Positions 18,656 to 27,675 of a stretch of 64,000 bases of DNA are shown piece by piece. The DNA is taken from contig AP018172.1 in assembly GCA_002368175.1 (NCBI GenBank), forward strand, positions 559,001 to 623,000. Reading direction: 5' to 3'. Below the pieces are notes generated by a model. The model saw only the letters and a program-made list of their open reading frames with translations, made no database searches and was not told the DNA's origin. The position numbers were made by a program, and so were the translations under genes. The stretch comes from Calothrix sp. NIES-2098. GTDB lineage: Bacteria; Cyanobacteriota; Cyanobacteriia; Cyanobacteriales; Nostocaceae. Within the stretch, counting starts at the first letter, position 1; each line of letters starts with the position of its first letter.

Positions 18656-18701
18656 ATCGTTGTCAGCAGAAATGAAGGCTAACACAACCTTCAACAACGA
18701 T
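18656..18701 (+). promoter_or_regulatory. Structured element in the dapL leader
   Basis: An 8-bp stem (ATCGTTGT 18656..18663 with ACAACGAT 18694..18701) continues after a 9-base bulge into a 6-bp stem (TGAAGG 18673..18678 with CCTTCA 18688..18693). A smaller hairpin TGAGC/GCTCA precedes it around 18601..18615. It lies about 125 bases before the dapL start. It does not match the lysine riboswitch consensus that I know. It may be a leader structure or a terminator-like element without a T-run. Confidence 0.35.
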
Positions 18702-18825
18702 GTCTGCGATTAGCTTGGCGATAATACTGGGTGTAGCCCTAATTTTTCGAGATGGTATGAGTGCAGAATGCGATCGCGCCTGTCAATTACAGTAAGCTGT
18801 TTGAGGGCGTTTTTCACAATCTACT

Positions 18826-20061
18826 ATGGCAACGATTAACGACAACTACCTCAAGCTAAAAGCAGGCTATCTGTTTCCGGAGATTGCCCGGCGGGTAAAT
18901 GCCTTTGCTGAAGCCAATCCTGATGCTAAAATCATTCGCCTGGGTATTGGCGATGTTACAGAACCTTTACCAGAAGCTTGCCGCACAGCGATGATTAAAG
19001 CTGTAGAAGAAATGGGCGATCGCGCTACCTTCAAAGGCTATGGCCCAGAACAAGGTTATGCTTGGTTACGGGAGAAAATTGCAGCGCAAGATTTTCAAGC
19101 AAGGGGGGCTGATATCGACGCTTCGGAAATCTTTATCTCCGACGGTTCCAAGTGCGATACCGGGAATATTCTGGAAATCTTTGGACACGATAATGCGATC
19201 GCGGTGACAGATCCGGTTTATCCTGTCTATGTAGACACCAATGTTATGGCAGGCAACACAGGCAACGCTAACGATAAAGGCGAGTTTGCCGACTTAGTCT
19301 ATTTACCCATTACCGCAGAAAACTACTTTACCGCAGAGATTCCTCAAGAGAAAGTCGATTTAATTTATCTTTGCTTCCCCAATAACCCTACTGGTGCCAC
19401 TGCAAGCAAAGAACATCTAAAAGCATGGGTAGACTATGCTAGAGCTAATAACTCGATTATCTTCTTTGACGCTGCTTACGAAGCTTATATCACCGATCCC
19501 GATATTCCTCATTCTATATATGAGATTGAAGGTGCAAGAGAAGTAGCGATCGAGTTTCGTTCTTTCTCCAAAAATGCAGGCTTTACAGGAACTCGCTGTG
19601 CCTTAACCGTCGTACCCAAGACACTAAAAGCCAAAGCCGCAGATGGTTCCGATGTCGAACTGTGGAAGTTGTGGAATCGTCGTCAGTCCACCAAGTTTAA
19701 TGGTGTATCTTATATCGTACAACGGGGTGCAGAAGCAGTTTACTCTCCAGAAGGGCAAGCGCAAATTAAAGCATTGGTGAGTTTCTATTTAGAAAACGCC
19801 AAAATTATTCGCGAAAAACTAACAGCTGCTGGGTTAGCTGTATATGGTGGCGTCAACGCACCTTACGTTTGGGTGAAAACTCCCAATGGGTTATCGAGTT
19901 GGGAATTCTTTGATAAGCTGCTGCAAACTGTCAACGTAGTGGGAACCCCTGGTTCTGGTTTCGGTGCTGCGGGTGAAGGTTACTTCCGTATTTCCGCGTT
20001 TAATAGCCGGGAGAATGTAGAAGAGGCAATGCAGAGAATTACAACTCGCTTGTCTTTATAG
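18826..20061 (+). CDS. dapL: LL-diaminopimelate aminotransferase
   Basis: A 411-residue class I/II PLP aminotransferase that converts tetrahydrodipicolinate directly to LL-diaminopimelate, the route to lysine and peptidoglycan used by cyanobacteria and plants. The N-terminus ATINDNYLKLKAGYLFPEIA is characteristic of DapL. The PLP lysine is Lys249 in SFSKNAGFTGTR, with CFPNNPTG at about 183-190 and FFDAAYEAY at about 213-221. Length and motifs are complete. It is monocistronic, with a structured leader upstream and a 21-bp minisatellite downstream. Confidence 0.95.
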   Translation: MATINDNYLKLKAGYLFPEIARRVNAFAEANPDAKIIRLGIGDVTEPLPEACRTAMIKAVEEMGDRATFKGYGPEQGYAWLREKIAAQDFQARGADIDASEIFISDGSKCDTGNILEIFGHDNAIAVTDPVYPVYVDTNVMAGNTGNANDKGEFADLVYLPITAENYFTAEIPQEKVDLIYLCFPNNPTGATASKEHLKAWVDYARANNSIIFFDAAYEAYITDPDIPHSIYEIEGAREVAIEFRSFSKNAGFTGTRCALTVVPKTLKAKAADGSDVELWKLWNRRQSTKFNGVSYIVQRGAEAVYSPEGQAQIKALVSFYLENAKIIREKLTAAGLAVYGGVNAPYVWVKTPNGLSSWEFFDKLLQTVNVVGTPGSGFGAAGEGYFRISAFNSRENVEEAMQRITTRLSL

Positions 20062-20225
20062 ACTAATACCATTTCACGTTAATCATGATACAAATACGTT
20101 GGTATGGGCAATGCCGTGCCCTACGAAAAATTTATCTGTATCAAGGTTTTCGTGAATTGGTACGAGCGATCGCTTTCAATATCGCGTTAAATAATAACCA
20201 CAAGGAATTTGGTATAAGCAACAGA

Positions 20226-20519
20226 TACCTCAAAGTCGTGTTGAGGTACTTCCAAGCTGTGTTGAGGTACTTTCAAGTTGTATTGAGGTACTTCCAAGTC
20301 GTATTGAGGTACTTCCAAGTCGTGTTGAGGTACCTCAAAGTCGTGTTGAGGTACTTCCAAGTTGTGTTGAGGTACTTTCAAGTTGTATTGAGGTACTTTC
20401 AAGTTGTATTGAGGTACTTCCAAGTTGTGTTGAGGTACTGCAAAGTCGTGTTAAGGTACTTCCAAGTTGTATTGAGGTACTTCCAAGTCGTGTTAAGGTA
20501 CTTCCAAGTTGTATTGAGG
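20226..20519. repeat. 21-bp minisatellite, 14 tandem copies
   Basis: Fourteen contiguous 21-base units of the form TACTTCCAAGTYGTRTTGAGG fill exactly 294 bases. Units differ at a few positions: TTC or CTC after TAC, GTC or GTT, GTATT or GTGTT, GAGG or AAGG. The 21-base period leaves both strands open, giving a false frame of VVLRYFQ heptads. No spacers occur, so it is not a CRISPR. Confidence 0.95.
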
Positions 20520-20754
20520 GCGTCCACAATCTTCCGGTACATATAATAATCTTACTGGTGCCGTGCCCCTACCTAAAAACGCTGTAAATAAAATATTCCA
20601 CATTCCACCATCATGAGTGCGATCGCCTCCAAACTCATAGAGATTTCCTCACGCTTTCCTCACAATTTATTTCTAACCTCAAGATGGAGATGAGGTTAAA
20701 AAATAAGCGTTGCATAAAGGCGGGATGATTTATCTCACGCACCAGACGCAGCGA

Positions 20755-20790
20755 AAAGTCGGAGCGCCGGCTTCCGGCGATCTGAACTTT
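20755..20790. repeat. 36-bp interspersed repeat, copy 2
   Basis: This is the reverse complement of 5681..5716 with a single difference (T for A in the GATCTGAAC segment). It lies about 70 bases upstream of the hydrolase start and contains the same CGCCGG/CCGGCG hairpin. Confidence 0.75.
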
Positions 20791-20860
20791 TCAAGACAGA
20801 GAGAATGAGAATTTTGAGATATTGCTGATAGCAAATGACTTGGAAGTGGAGGTTCAGTCA

Positions 20861-21547
20861 ATGCTTAGGACGTTAACACCAAACACCCAGCAACAGGTGG
20901 TTTCAGTCTCAGCAGGTGAAGTCAAGTTAAAGGGCAATTTAGTTGTTCCAGATGCTGCTACAAGCATCGTTTTATTTGCTCATGGCAATGGTAGCAGTCG
21001 TCATAGTCCCCGCAATCGATATGTTGCTGAAGTTTTAGAATTATGTGGAGTAGCAACTTTGCTGATTGATTTGCTAACTCCGGAGGAGGAAGAACTCGAT
21101 CTACGCACAAGGCATTTGGGTTTTGATATGCGGTTGTTAGCATCGCGGTTAGTTGGTGCTACAGATTGGTTGTTACAAAACTCAAATACTAGCCAATTAA
21201 AGATAGGTTACTTTGGAGCTAGTACCGGAGGCGGTGCGGCACTAGTTGCAGCTACAGAACGTCCAGAGGTAGTTAAGGCTGTTGTGACTCGTAGCGGACG
21301 CCTTGATTTAGCTGGTTTAGTCTTACCTCAAGTTCAAGCACCAACATTACTGATTGTAGGGGGCTACGATTTGCCAGCGATCGCTATGCATGAAGATGCA
21401 CTCAAACAGTTGCAAACAACGAAACAGCTGGAGATTATTCCCAATGCTACCCATTTATTTCCCGAACCAGGGACGCTGGCACAAGCGGCGCGAGTAGCAA
21501 GTGAATGGTTTAAATGCTACTTGGCAGAAGACGCATCTCAAAACTAA
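20861..21547 (+). CDS. Alpha/beta hydrolase, dienelactone-hydrolase-like
   Basis: A 228-residue soluble alpha/beta hydrolase. The nucleophile elbow is GASTGGGAAL, the acid is probably Asp in VGGYDLPA, and the base is His in NATHLF, so the catalytic triad is complete. The oxyanion-side motif FAHGNGSSRHSP sits near the N-terminus. The ATG at 20861 is preferred over the TTG at 20822 because a GGAGG Shine-Dalgarno sequence stands 8 bases upstream. It ends 18 bases before the ABC ATPase as restarted here, so the two are probably cotranscribed. Its substrate, and why it travels with an exporter, are unknown. Confidence 0.82.
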   Translation: MLRTLTPNTQQQVVSVSAGEVKLKGNLVVPDAATSIVLFAHGNGSSRHSPRNRYVAEVLELCGVATLLIDLLTPEEEELDLRTRHLGFDMRLLASRLVGATDWLLQNSNTSQLKIGYFGASTGGGAALVAATERPEVVKAVVTRSGRLDLAGLVLPQVQAPTLLIVGGYDLPAIAMHEDALKQLQTTKQLEIIPNATHLFPEPGTLAQAARVASEWFKCYLAEDASQN

Positions 21548-21565
21548 AATCCAAAATTGTCTAAG

Positions 21566-22321
21566 ATGGGCAGAAATCAGCGCGATCTCACAGCCAAACT
21601 TTACCCAGCAGCACCACCAGGAGTTGTTTTTCACGTACAGGGAGTTGCTAAAATCTACCGCATGGGTGAGGTGGAAGTTCATGCGCTACAGTCGATTGAC
21701 CTTGACCTTTATGAGGGAGAATTTGTAGTACTACTGGGGCCTTCAGGTAGCGGTAAGTCAACTCTGCTGAATATTTTGGGTGGTTTGGATGTGCCATCTC
21801 AAGGTCATGTTTTCTTTCGCGATCGCGATCTGACAAATGCTAGCGAGGCAGAACTTACCCGGTTTCGGCGCGACTGTGTGGGTTTTGTCTTTCAGTTCTA
21901 CAATTTAATTCCCAGCCTCACCGCTAGAGAAAATGTCATGCTGGTGACTGATATTGCCCGTCATCCGATGCGTCCGGAGCAAGCTTTGGCTTTGGTAGGA
22001 TTAAGCGATCGCTTGGATCATTTTCCCGCGCAAATGTCCGGCGGCGAACAGCAACGAGTAGCGATCGCCCGCGCTATTGCCAAGCGTCCGCAGGTATTGT
22101 TATGCGATGAACCTACAGGGGCGCTGGATTTTCAAACAGGTAAATTAGTATTAGCAGCCCTAGAACAAGTTAATCACGAACTCGGTACAACAACTGTAGT
22201 AATTACTCACAATGCAGGTATCGCAGCGATGGCAGATCGAGTGGTGACAATGCGTAGCGGTCAAATTGCTCATATCCAGCAGAATCAGAAAAAGCTGGCT
22301 CCTGAGGAATTAGAGTGGTAG
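21566..22321 (+). CDS. ABC exporter ATPase, MacB/LolD-like
   Basis: A 251-residue ATPase of the MacB/LolD/DevA type. Walker A is GPSGSGKST, the signature MSGGEQQRVAIARAIA, and Walker B VLLCDEPTGALD; the EFVVLLGPSG and FQFYNLIPSLTA segments are typical of this group. I prefer the ATG at 21566 over the TTG at 21557, although neither has a clear Shine-Dalgarno sequence. It should power the FtsX-type permease that follows, separated by a repeat-bearing gap of 277 bases. The transported molecule is not known. A DevBCA-type glycolipid exporter is less likely because the permease is twice the length of DevC. Confidence 0.85.
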   Translation: MGRNQRDLTAKLYPAAPPGVVFHVQGVAKIYRMGEVEVHALQSIDLDLYEGEFVVLLGPSGSGKSTLLNILGGLDVPSQGHVFFRDRDLTNASEAELTRFRRDCVGFVFQFYNLIPSLTARENVMLVTDIARHPMRPEQALALVGLSDRLDHFPAQMSGGEQQRVAIARAIAKRPQVLLCDEPTGALDFQTGKLVLAALEQVNHELGTTTVVITHNAGIAAMADRVVTMRSGQIAHIQQNQKKLAPEELEW

Positions 22322-22371
22322 AAGAGGCAGAGGGAGAGGATAATTTAAACCTCTTATCTCTGTTTTACAGG

Positions 22372-22408
22372 CAGTTTGCTCAAGTCGGGAAACCCGCCCA
22401 CGCAACTG
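22372..22408. repeat. 37-bp interspersed repeat, copy 1
   Basis: A 37-base segment beginning CAGTTTGCTCAAGTCGGG and ending GCAACTG is identical to 42095..42131. It has complementary ends (CAGTT/AACTG) and an inner CGGG/CCCG. It sits between the ATPase and permease genes of the exporter. Confidence 0.8.
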
Positions 22409-22598
22409 CCCTCCTCTGTGTCTCTGTGGTTCAATAAATAACTAATGGTTCATCGCGTTAATTATTAGGGATTTGAGGAACGAACCGCAAAGTACGCGAA
22501 GTACACGAAGAAAGAGAAAGAAAAAAAGAAGTTGAAAAGTTAATTCCCTAGCGAAATTACTACTAGCTAGTGCATAGACGCATTGGTTGGCAATTCTT

Positions 22599-24965
22599 AT
22601 GAAAGCTACTGATATCAAACTGCTACGCGACCTCTGGCATTCTCGCGGTCAAATGATTGCGATCGCTTTGGTTGTGGCTTGCGGAATTGCTGGTTTTGTC
22701 TCGATGCTGAGTGCTTACGAATCTCTGAAGCTGTCCCAAACTACTTATTACCAAGAATACCGTTTTGCGCAGGTCTTCGCCCAACTCAAACGCGCCCCCG
22801 AATCCCTGAGAACGAAAATTGAGGAAATTCCGGGAGTCGCCCAGGTACAAACTAGGGTGATAGCAGATGTTAGCCTGGATATTCCGGGAAGAAGCGAACC
22901 AGCTGTAGGTAGGTTAATTTCCATACCTGAACGTCAAACGCCAATACTCAATGACTTGTTTATCCGGCGAGGGCGTTACATCCAGCCAGAGCGAGATAAT
23001 GAAGTATTAATTAGTGAAAGCTTTGCGAAAGCCCATCATTTAGATTTAGGCGATACGCTAGGCGCAGTCATTAACGGACGCTGGCAAAAGTTACAGATTG
23101 TCGGGATTGCACTTTCACCAGAGTATGTCTACGCTATCCAAGGTACAGGTGATATTTTCCCAGATAATCAGCGTTTTGGTGTTTTTTGGATGGGACGCAA
23201 AGCACTGGGAACGGCTTTTGATATGGATGGGGCGTTTAATGATGTCACTTTAACGCTGATGCGGGGTGCAATTGAGGCAGATGTAATTTTTCGCCTCGAT
23301 AAATTGCTAGAAAGATATGGCGGATTTGGTGCTTACCCGCGCAAAGATCAGCTTTCTAATCGTTTTCTTTCAGAAGAAATTACCCAACTGCAAGGCACAG
23401 CAACCATAGTACCTTCAATTTTTCTGGCGATCGCAGCCTTTCTACTGCACATTTTATTATCTCGCCTCATCGCTACCCAACGAGATCAAATCGCCGTCCT
23501 CAAGGCTTTTGGTTATAACAATTTCAGCATTGGTTGGCATTACCTGAAGTTTGTCTTAGCAATTGTCTTTACAGGTGCAACCATCGGAACTGCTTTCGGC
23601 CTGTGGTTTGGTTCGGCGCTAACTCATAACTATGCCCGCTTTTTCTCCTTTCCCATTCTCCGCTATCAAGTAGGAATGGCAGCTGCGATCGGGGCAATTC
23701 TCATTAGTGGCGGTGCAGCCGTAATTGGTGCTTTCATAGCAGTAAAAAAGGCGGTTTCTCTACCTCCAGCAGAAGCCATGCGTCCCGAACCACCCGCCCA
23801 TTTTCGCCCCACCATTGCCGAACGTCTGGGATTTAAGTATCTCCTATCTCCTACTGGTTTGATCGTACTGCGCAATTTAGAACGCAAACCCGTACAGGCG
23901 ATTTTATCTACAGTAGGTATCGCCTTGGCTGTGGCAATTTTAGTTGTTGGTCGCTATTCTACAGATGCGATGCAACACATGATTGATGTGCAGTTCCGCA
24001 ACGTCCAGCGCGAAGATGTGACAATTGTTTTCAACCAGCCGCGTCCATCGCGTGTGAGGTATGAAGTTGCTCATTTACCTGGTGTTTTACGTGCTGAAGT
24101 CTTTCGGGTAGTAGCTGCACGATTGCGATTTGAACACCGTACCTATCGCCTAGCGATTACTGGGTTAGAACCAGGGGGAGAATTGCGGCGTTTGGTAGAT
24201 CGGCAATTACACACTGTCTATTTACCCCCGAATGGCGTGGTATTAACGACGAAGTTAGCAGAAATTCTCAAAGTAAAACCCGGTGATATGCTGATGGTAG
24301 AGGTGTTGGAAGGAGAAAGACCAACCCGCACCGTTGCCATAGTTGGCTTAGTAGATGAACTGATTGGTGTGGCTGCATATATGGATATCCATGCTTTAAA
24401 TCAGTTGATGCGTGAAGGCGGAACTATCTCCGGCGCTTATCTCGCTGCCGATGCGTTGCAAATCGATCGCTTGTATTCTTTATTAAAACGCACGCCTGGA
24501 GTTACAGGTGTATCTGTGCGAGAAATGGCGATCGCGCGTTTTCAAGAAACTATTGCTGGTAGTCTCAGTATTTTTACAACTGTATTGGTAATTTTTGCTG
24601 GCATTATCGCTTTTGGTGTAATTTACAACGCTGCCCGCATTGCCTTATCAGAACGCAGTCGGGAATTAGCAACTTTACGGGTAATTGGTTTTACGCAAGC
24701 TGAGATTGCATTTATCCTCCTCAACGAACAAGCTGTATTGACTCTTGCAGCTATTCCCTTAGGATTTGCGATCGGATTTGGCTTGTGTGCTTTGATGTCT
24801 TTTGCTTATAACTCAGAACTTTATCGTTTTCCTTTGTATGTCACTAAAGCAACCTTTGCCTTTGCGTTTATTTTTGTTGCGATTTCGGCTGTAATTTCTG
24901 GGTTAATTGTCCGTCGTCAGCTTGTTCATTTGAATTTAGTTGCTGTCTTGAAAACTAGAGAATGA
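22599..24965 (+). CDS. FtsX-type ABC exporter permease, two FtsX domains
   Basis: A 788-residue permease of the MacB/FtsX superfamily. An N-terminal membrane helix (about residues 17-40) is followed by a large periplasmic domain, three more helices forming FtsX domain one (about 250-400), a second anchored periplasmic domain, and FtsX domain two (about 640-780). That is the duplicated layout seen in eight-helix permeases such as the YbbP/SalY class rather than LolC or DevC. I chose the ATG at 22599 over the TTG at 22587, since it gives MKATDIKLLRDLWHSRGQM right before the first helix. It pairs with the ATPase at 21566, and the HlyD adaptor at 26185 is the likely periplasmic partner. Confidence 0.85.
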   Translation: MKATDIKLLRDLWHSRGQMIAIALVVACGIAGFVSMLSAYESLKLSQTTYYQEYRFAQVFAQLKRAPESLRTKIEEIPGVAQVQTRVIADVSLDIPGRSEPAVGRLISIPERQTPILNDLFIRRGRYIQPERDNEVLISESFAKAHHLDLGDTLGAVINGRWQKLQIVGIALSPEYVYAIQGTGDIFPDNQRFGVFWMGRKALGTAFDMDGAFNDVTLTLMRGAIEADVIFRLDKLLERYGGFGAYPRKDQLSNRFLSEEITQLQGTATIVPSIFLAIAAFLLHILLSRLIATQRDQIAVLKAFGYNNFSIGWHYLKFVLAIVFTGATIGTAFGLWFGSALTHNYARFFSFPILRYQVGMAAAIGAILISGGAAVIGAFIAVKKAVSLPPAEAMRPEPPAHFRPTIAERLGFKYLLSPTGLIVLRNLERKPVQAILSTVGIALAVAILVVGRYSTDAMQHMIDVQFRNVQREDVTIVFNQPRPSRVRYEVAHLPGVLRAEVFRVVAARLRFEHRTYRLAITGLEPGGELRRLVDRQLHTVYLPPNGVVLTTKLAEILKVKPGDMLMVEVLEGERPTRTVAIVGLVDELIGVAAYMDIHALNQLMREGGTISGAYLAADALQIDRLYSLLKRTPGVTGVSVREMAIARFQETIAGSLSIFTTVLVIFAGIIAFGVIYNAARIALSERSRELATLRVIGFTQAEIAFILLNEQAVLTLAAIPLGFAIGFGLCALMSFAYNSELYRFPLYVTKATFAFAFIFVAISAVISGLIVRRQLVHLNLVAVLKTRE

Positions 24966-25039
24966 ATTGCAGAAGGCAGAAGGTTTTTGAGGGATTCCCA
25001 AGCAATAACGCAGCTAATTAATTATTAGGAATAATTGCT

Positions 25040-25597
25040 GTGAAAGACTTAAATTTTTATTACAAAAATGAACATGATATCTATTTAATTGAAATTCGGC
25101 TAGGTAATATTAGCCAAATATTTAACTCATTCGACCCTTCGCCATTTTTAGAAAAAGACCTTGATGAAGATGCCGAATCTTATATTGTCCAATCGGTTAG
25201 TGAATTCCAACTTAAAACTCCTCTGAAACTAGTTTTTTATCTACCTAAACAGTTTCACAAAGAAGCAATACAAATTCTACCAGAAGCTATTCATAACTAT
25301 TTTGATTATAAGAAAAATAATGCTGCCAGAGAACTGCGTCTGATTCTCCGCCAAGGTCGGCTTTCTTTAATGATAGGTCTGTTATTTTTAGGTGTTTGTA
25401 TTAGTGTCAGCAAACTAGTTATGTTGTTAGGCGATGGGATGTTTACAAATATCCTGACAGAAGGACTTTTAATTCTTGGTTGGGTAGCAATGTGGCGACC
25501 TTTAGAAATATTTCTTTATGATTGGTGGCCGATTCATCGCGCTCAACAAGTATTTGAGAAATTAAGTTGTATGAAAATCGAAATTCGCAGTTTCTAA
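25040..25597 (+). CDS. Hypothetical protein with two membrane segments
   Basis: A 185-residue protein starting at GTG, not recognised beyond a general resemblance to uncharacterised bacterial proteins. The N-terminal 100 residues are soluble, with YLIEIRLGNISQIFNSFDPSPF early and LKLVFYLPKQFHKEAIQ near 80-95. Two hydrophobic segments follow (about 111-130 and 138-155), then LEIFLYDWWPIHRAQQVFEKL. The soluble start and a membrane hairpin suggest a cytosolic domain tethered to the membrane. It sits between the permease and the GNAT gene in the exporter group, so a link to export is possible but not shown. Confidence 0.7.
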   Translation: MKDLNFYYKNEHDIYLIEIRLGNISQIFNSFDPSPFLEKDLDEDAESYIVQSVSEFQLKTPLKLVFYLPKQFHKEAIQILPEAIHNYFDYKKNNAARELRLILRQGRLSLMIGLLFLGVCISVSKLVMLLGDGMFTNILTEGLLILGWVAMWRPLEIFLYDWWPIHRAQQVFEKLSCMKIEIRSF

Positions 25598-25658
25598 ATA
25601 GAAATTTTTATTCTTTTATACTCATAGTTAAATTAGAAATGAGCTAGTAGATAATTTT

Positions 25659-26129
25659 ATGAAAATCCGATTGTTTCAACAACAAGATGCAGAGCAAATA
25701 GCGCAACTATTTCACGAAACAGTACGTGAAGTTAATATTCGTGACTACTCAAGCAATCAAGTCGCAGCCTGGGCACCAGATAATCTATATTTTAGAAACT
25801 GGGCAAAAATCTGTTCGGAAAGATTTACTTACGTTGCTGACGATCGAGGTGTCATTGCAGGTTTTGGTGAATTAGAGTCAAACGGACACATAGACTGCTT
25901 CTACTGTCATAAAAATTATCAACGAATGGGTATTGGTAGTCAGATTTATGCTGCTATTGAAGCTAAAGCTGATGAATTAGGAATTAATCGCTTATACGTT
26001 GAAGCAAGTATTACCGCCAAGCCATTTTTCTGGCGCAAGGGATTCTCCATCATCAAAGAACAACAGGTAGAACGTAGAGGCGAAACTTTTATTAATTATC
26101 TAATGGAAAAGTTCTTAATTCCAAAATGA
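25659..26129 (+). CDS. GNAT-family N-acetyltransferase
   Basis: A 156-residue acetyl-CoA-dependent acetyltransferase of the GNAT fold. The acetyl-CoA pyrophosphate loop is YQRMGIGSQIYAAIE near residues 88-102, and the C-terminal LYVEASITAKPFFWRKGF motif is typical of YafP-like members. The substrate is unknown. It lies between the small membrane protein and the HlyD gene with about 55-60 bases on each side, which fits one transcript. Confidence 0.82.
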   Translation: MKIRLFQQQDAEQIAQLFHETVREVNIRDYSSNQVAAWAPDNLYFRNWAKICSERFTYVADDRGVIAGFGELESNGHIDCFYCHKNYQRMGIGSQIYAAIEAKADELGINRLYVEASITAKPFFWRKGFSIIKEQQVERRGETFINYLMEKFLIPK

Positions 26130-26184
26130 CAAATTCATTCAAAAACCTTCCGCGTGACTCTGCGTTAAAAAAGTCTTCAGGCTT

Positions 26185-27573
26185 ATGAAACTATTACCCC
26201 TACGCGACAACCCAACTCCAGAACTTAAAGAGTTAAGAAAACACCTCCCAACAATCTCACCAAAGTTGTTGATTTATTCAGCGATCGCACTGGGAACTAC
26301 CATCTTAATTATCTGGGCTTTCCGTCCGGCTCCAATTGCGGTAGATACTGGGCGTGTAAGTCGCGGAGATTTGGCGGTAACGGTGAATGCAGAAGGTAAA
26401 ACCAGAGTACGCGATCGCTTTGTGGTTTCGGCTCCTGTTGATGGTCGTCTAGCGCGGATTGAATTAGATGAGGGCGATACAGTTAAACCAGGAACCATAG
26501 TTGCTCGAATTGACCCTCTACCCCTGAATGCTTCAGTCAAACAAGCTTTAGCACAACTAGCTGAATGGCAAGCACAGCGCGCTGGCGTAGCCACCCAGCG
26601 ACCCAAACAAGCCACCTTAGAACAGGCACAGAAGCGCATCCGGGCTGCTGAGGCATTACAGGAGCAAGCCGTCGCCAAGGTAGCGCAAGCGCAAGCAGCA
26701 CTCACCCAAGCACAACGCGATCGCCAGCGCGCCGAACAACTACAATCTACAGGCGTCATCTCTCGCAAAGAACGAGAAACCGCAGAATTAAACGCAACCA
26801 CCCAGTTAAAAGAATTTCAAGCAACAGAATTAGCAGCAAAAGCCGCAGCCGCAGAGGTTGAGCAAGCACGAGCCGCCCTAGCTGTACTGCAAGCACAACA
26901 AAGCGACCCAGATTATTTATTGCGAGTCTACGATGCGCGCATTGCTAATGTTGAGGCGGAACTATCCAAGCTCAAAGATGAAACAGCGCGTACTGTAATA
27001 CGCTCACCCGATCGCGGTCAAGTTCTGCGGATACTGCAAAAAAGCGCTCAGTATGTCACATCTGGAACTCCGTTAATCGAGGTGGGAGATGTTTCTCGCT
27101 TGGAACTAGTAATTGATGTGCTTTCCAGCGATGCAGTCAAAATTAAGCCAGGTAATCCCATCCTTATCGATCGCGGAACCGACACTCAACCACTACGAGC
27201 AAAAGTTAGGTTATTGGAACCCTCAGCTTTTACCAAAGTTTCTGCTTTGGGGGTAGAAGAACAACGAGTCAATGCGATCGCTGATTTTGTAGACTCTCCC
27301 CATTCCTTCGGTGATGCCTACCGCGTTGATGTCAAAATCGTTATCTGGGAAGGTAACAATATCTTAAAAGTACCACTGAGTGCTTTGTTCCGCTGTGAAA
27401 CATCTTGGTGTGTCTTTACAGTCAAAGATGGCAAAGCATCTCGTCATCTGGTTACAGTCGGTCATCGCAGTGACTTTGAAGGAGAAATCCAGCAAGGACT
27501 TCAGCAAAATGAAGTGGTAATTCTCCATCCCTCCGAGCAAATTAAGGAAGGTAGCCGCGTTAAGGCTAATTAG
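26185..27573 (+). CDS. HlyD-family periplasmic adaptor
   Basis: A 462-residue membrane fusion protein. One N-terminal transmembrane helix (about 30-47) anchors it in the inner membrane. A lipoyl/barrel-sandwich half follows (SAPVDGRLARIELDEGDTV), then a long alanine- and glutamine-rich coiled-coil hairpin (about 115-260). The second lipoyl half (VIRSPDRGQVLRI) and a beta-barrel domain come last. Such adaptors join an inner-membrane pump to an outer-membrane channel. With the MacB-like ATPase and FtsX permease upstream it should complete a tripartite exporter; no TolC-like gene is in the window. Confidence 0.88.
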   Translation: MKLLPLRDNPTPELKELRKHLPTISPKLLIYSAIALGTTILIIWAFRPAPIAVDTGRVSRGDLAVTVNAEGKTRVRDRFVVSAPVDGRLARIELDEGDTVKPGTIVARIDPLPLNASVKQALAQLAEWQAQRAGVATQRPKQATLEQAQKRIRAAEALQEQAVAKVAQAQAALTQAQRDRQRAEQLQSTGVISRKERETAELNATTQLKEFQATELAAKAAAAEVEQARAALAVLQAQQSDPDYLLRVYDARIANVEAELSKLKDETARTVIRSPDRGQVLRILQKSAQYVTSGTPLIEVGDVSRLELVIDVLSSDAVKIKPGNPILIDRGTDTQPLRAKVRLLEPSAFTKVSALGVEEQRVNAIADFVDSPHSFGDAYRVDVKIVIWEGNNILKVPLSALFRCETSWCVFTVKDGKASRHLVTVGHRSDFEGEIQQGLQQNEVVILHPSEQIKEGSRVKAN

Positions 27574-27675
27574 AGAATCAAGGATAAACTTCAAAAAGCA
27601 TCGGCTAGCGATCGCAATGCCATAAGCCACAACCTCCCAAAAGTGTTGATCAGTAAAATTATTGAGAAGATCTAG

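Larger units (their letters stand above)
17819..18825. other. 1-kb intergenic region: decayed repeat, hairpins, dapL leader
   Basis: Bases 17819..17880 read on the minus strand as a degenerate Calx-beta-like repeat (VNITRIISSTNNK, against VNITHTVSSSDPK in the gene), out of frame with the gene downstream. Next is a 9-bp hairpin at 17873..17895 (ATATTGACT/AGTCAATAT). The middle, 17900..18590, is AT-rich without a gene. Bases 18599..18701 hold hairpins in the dapL leader. Confidence 0.6.
20062..20860. other. Repeat-rich intergenic region
   Basis: The region from the dapL stop to the hydrolase start holds no credible gene. It contains a 14-copy 21-bp minisatellite (20226..20519) and a 36-bp palindromic repeat (20755..20790). 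It also carries gaattggtac- and tgccgtgccccta-type segments of interspersed repeats that also flank the second minisatellite. Confidence 0.6.

Noticed and set aside
18599..18701. Lysine riboswitch
   Set aside because: The sequence does not fit the lysine riboswitch core as I know it; only unspecific hairpins are present.
20226..20519. CRISPR array
   Set aside because: The repeats are contiguous with no spacers, and no cas genes are present.
20085..20546. Open frames of heptapeptide repeats (VVLRYFQ and others) over the 21-bp array
   Set aside because: The 21-base period keeps several frames open on both strands. There is no start context, and the composition is unlike any known protein, so these are repeat artefacts.
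21557..27573. DevBCA-type heterocyst glycolipid exporter
   Set aside because: The permease has two FtsX domains and 788 residues, about twice the length of DevC, and the adaptor is not adjacent to it.
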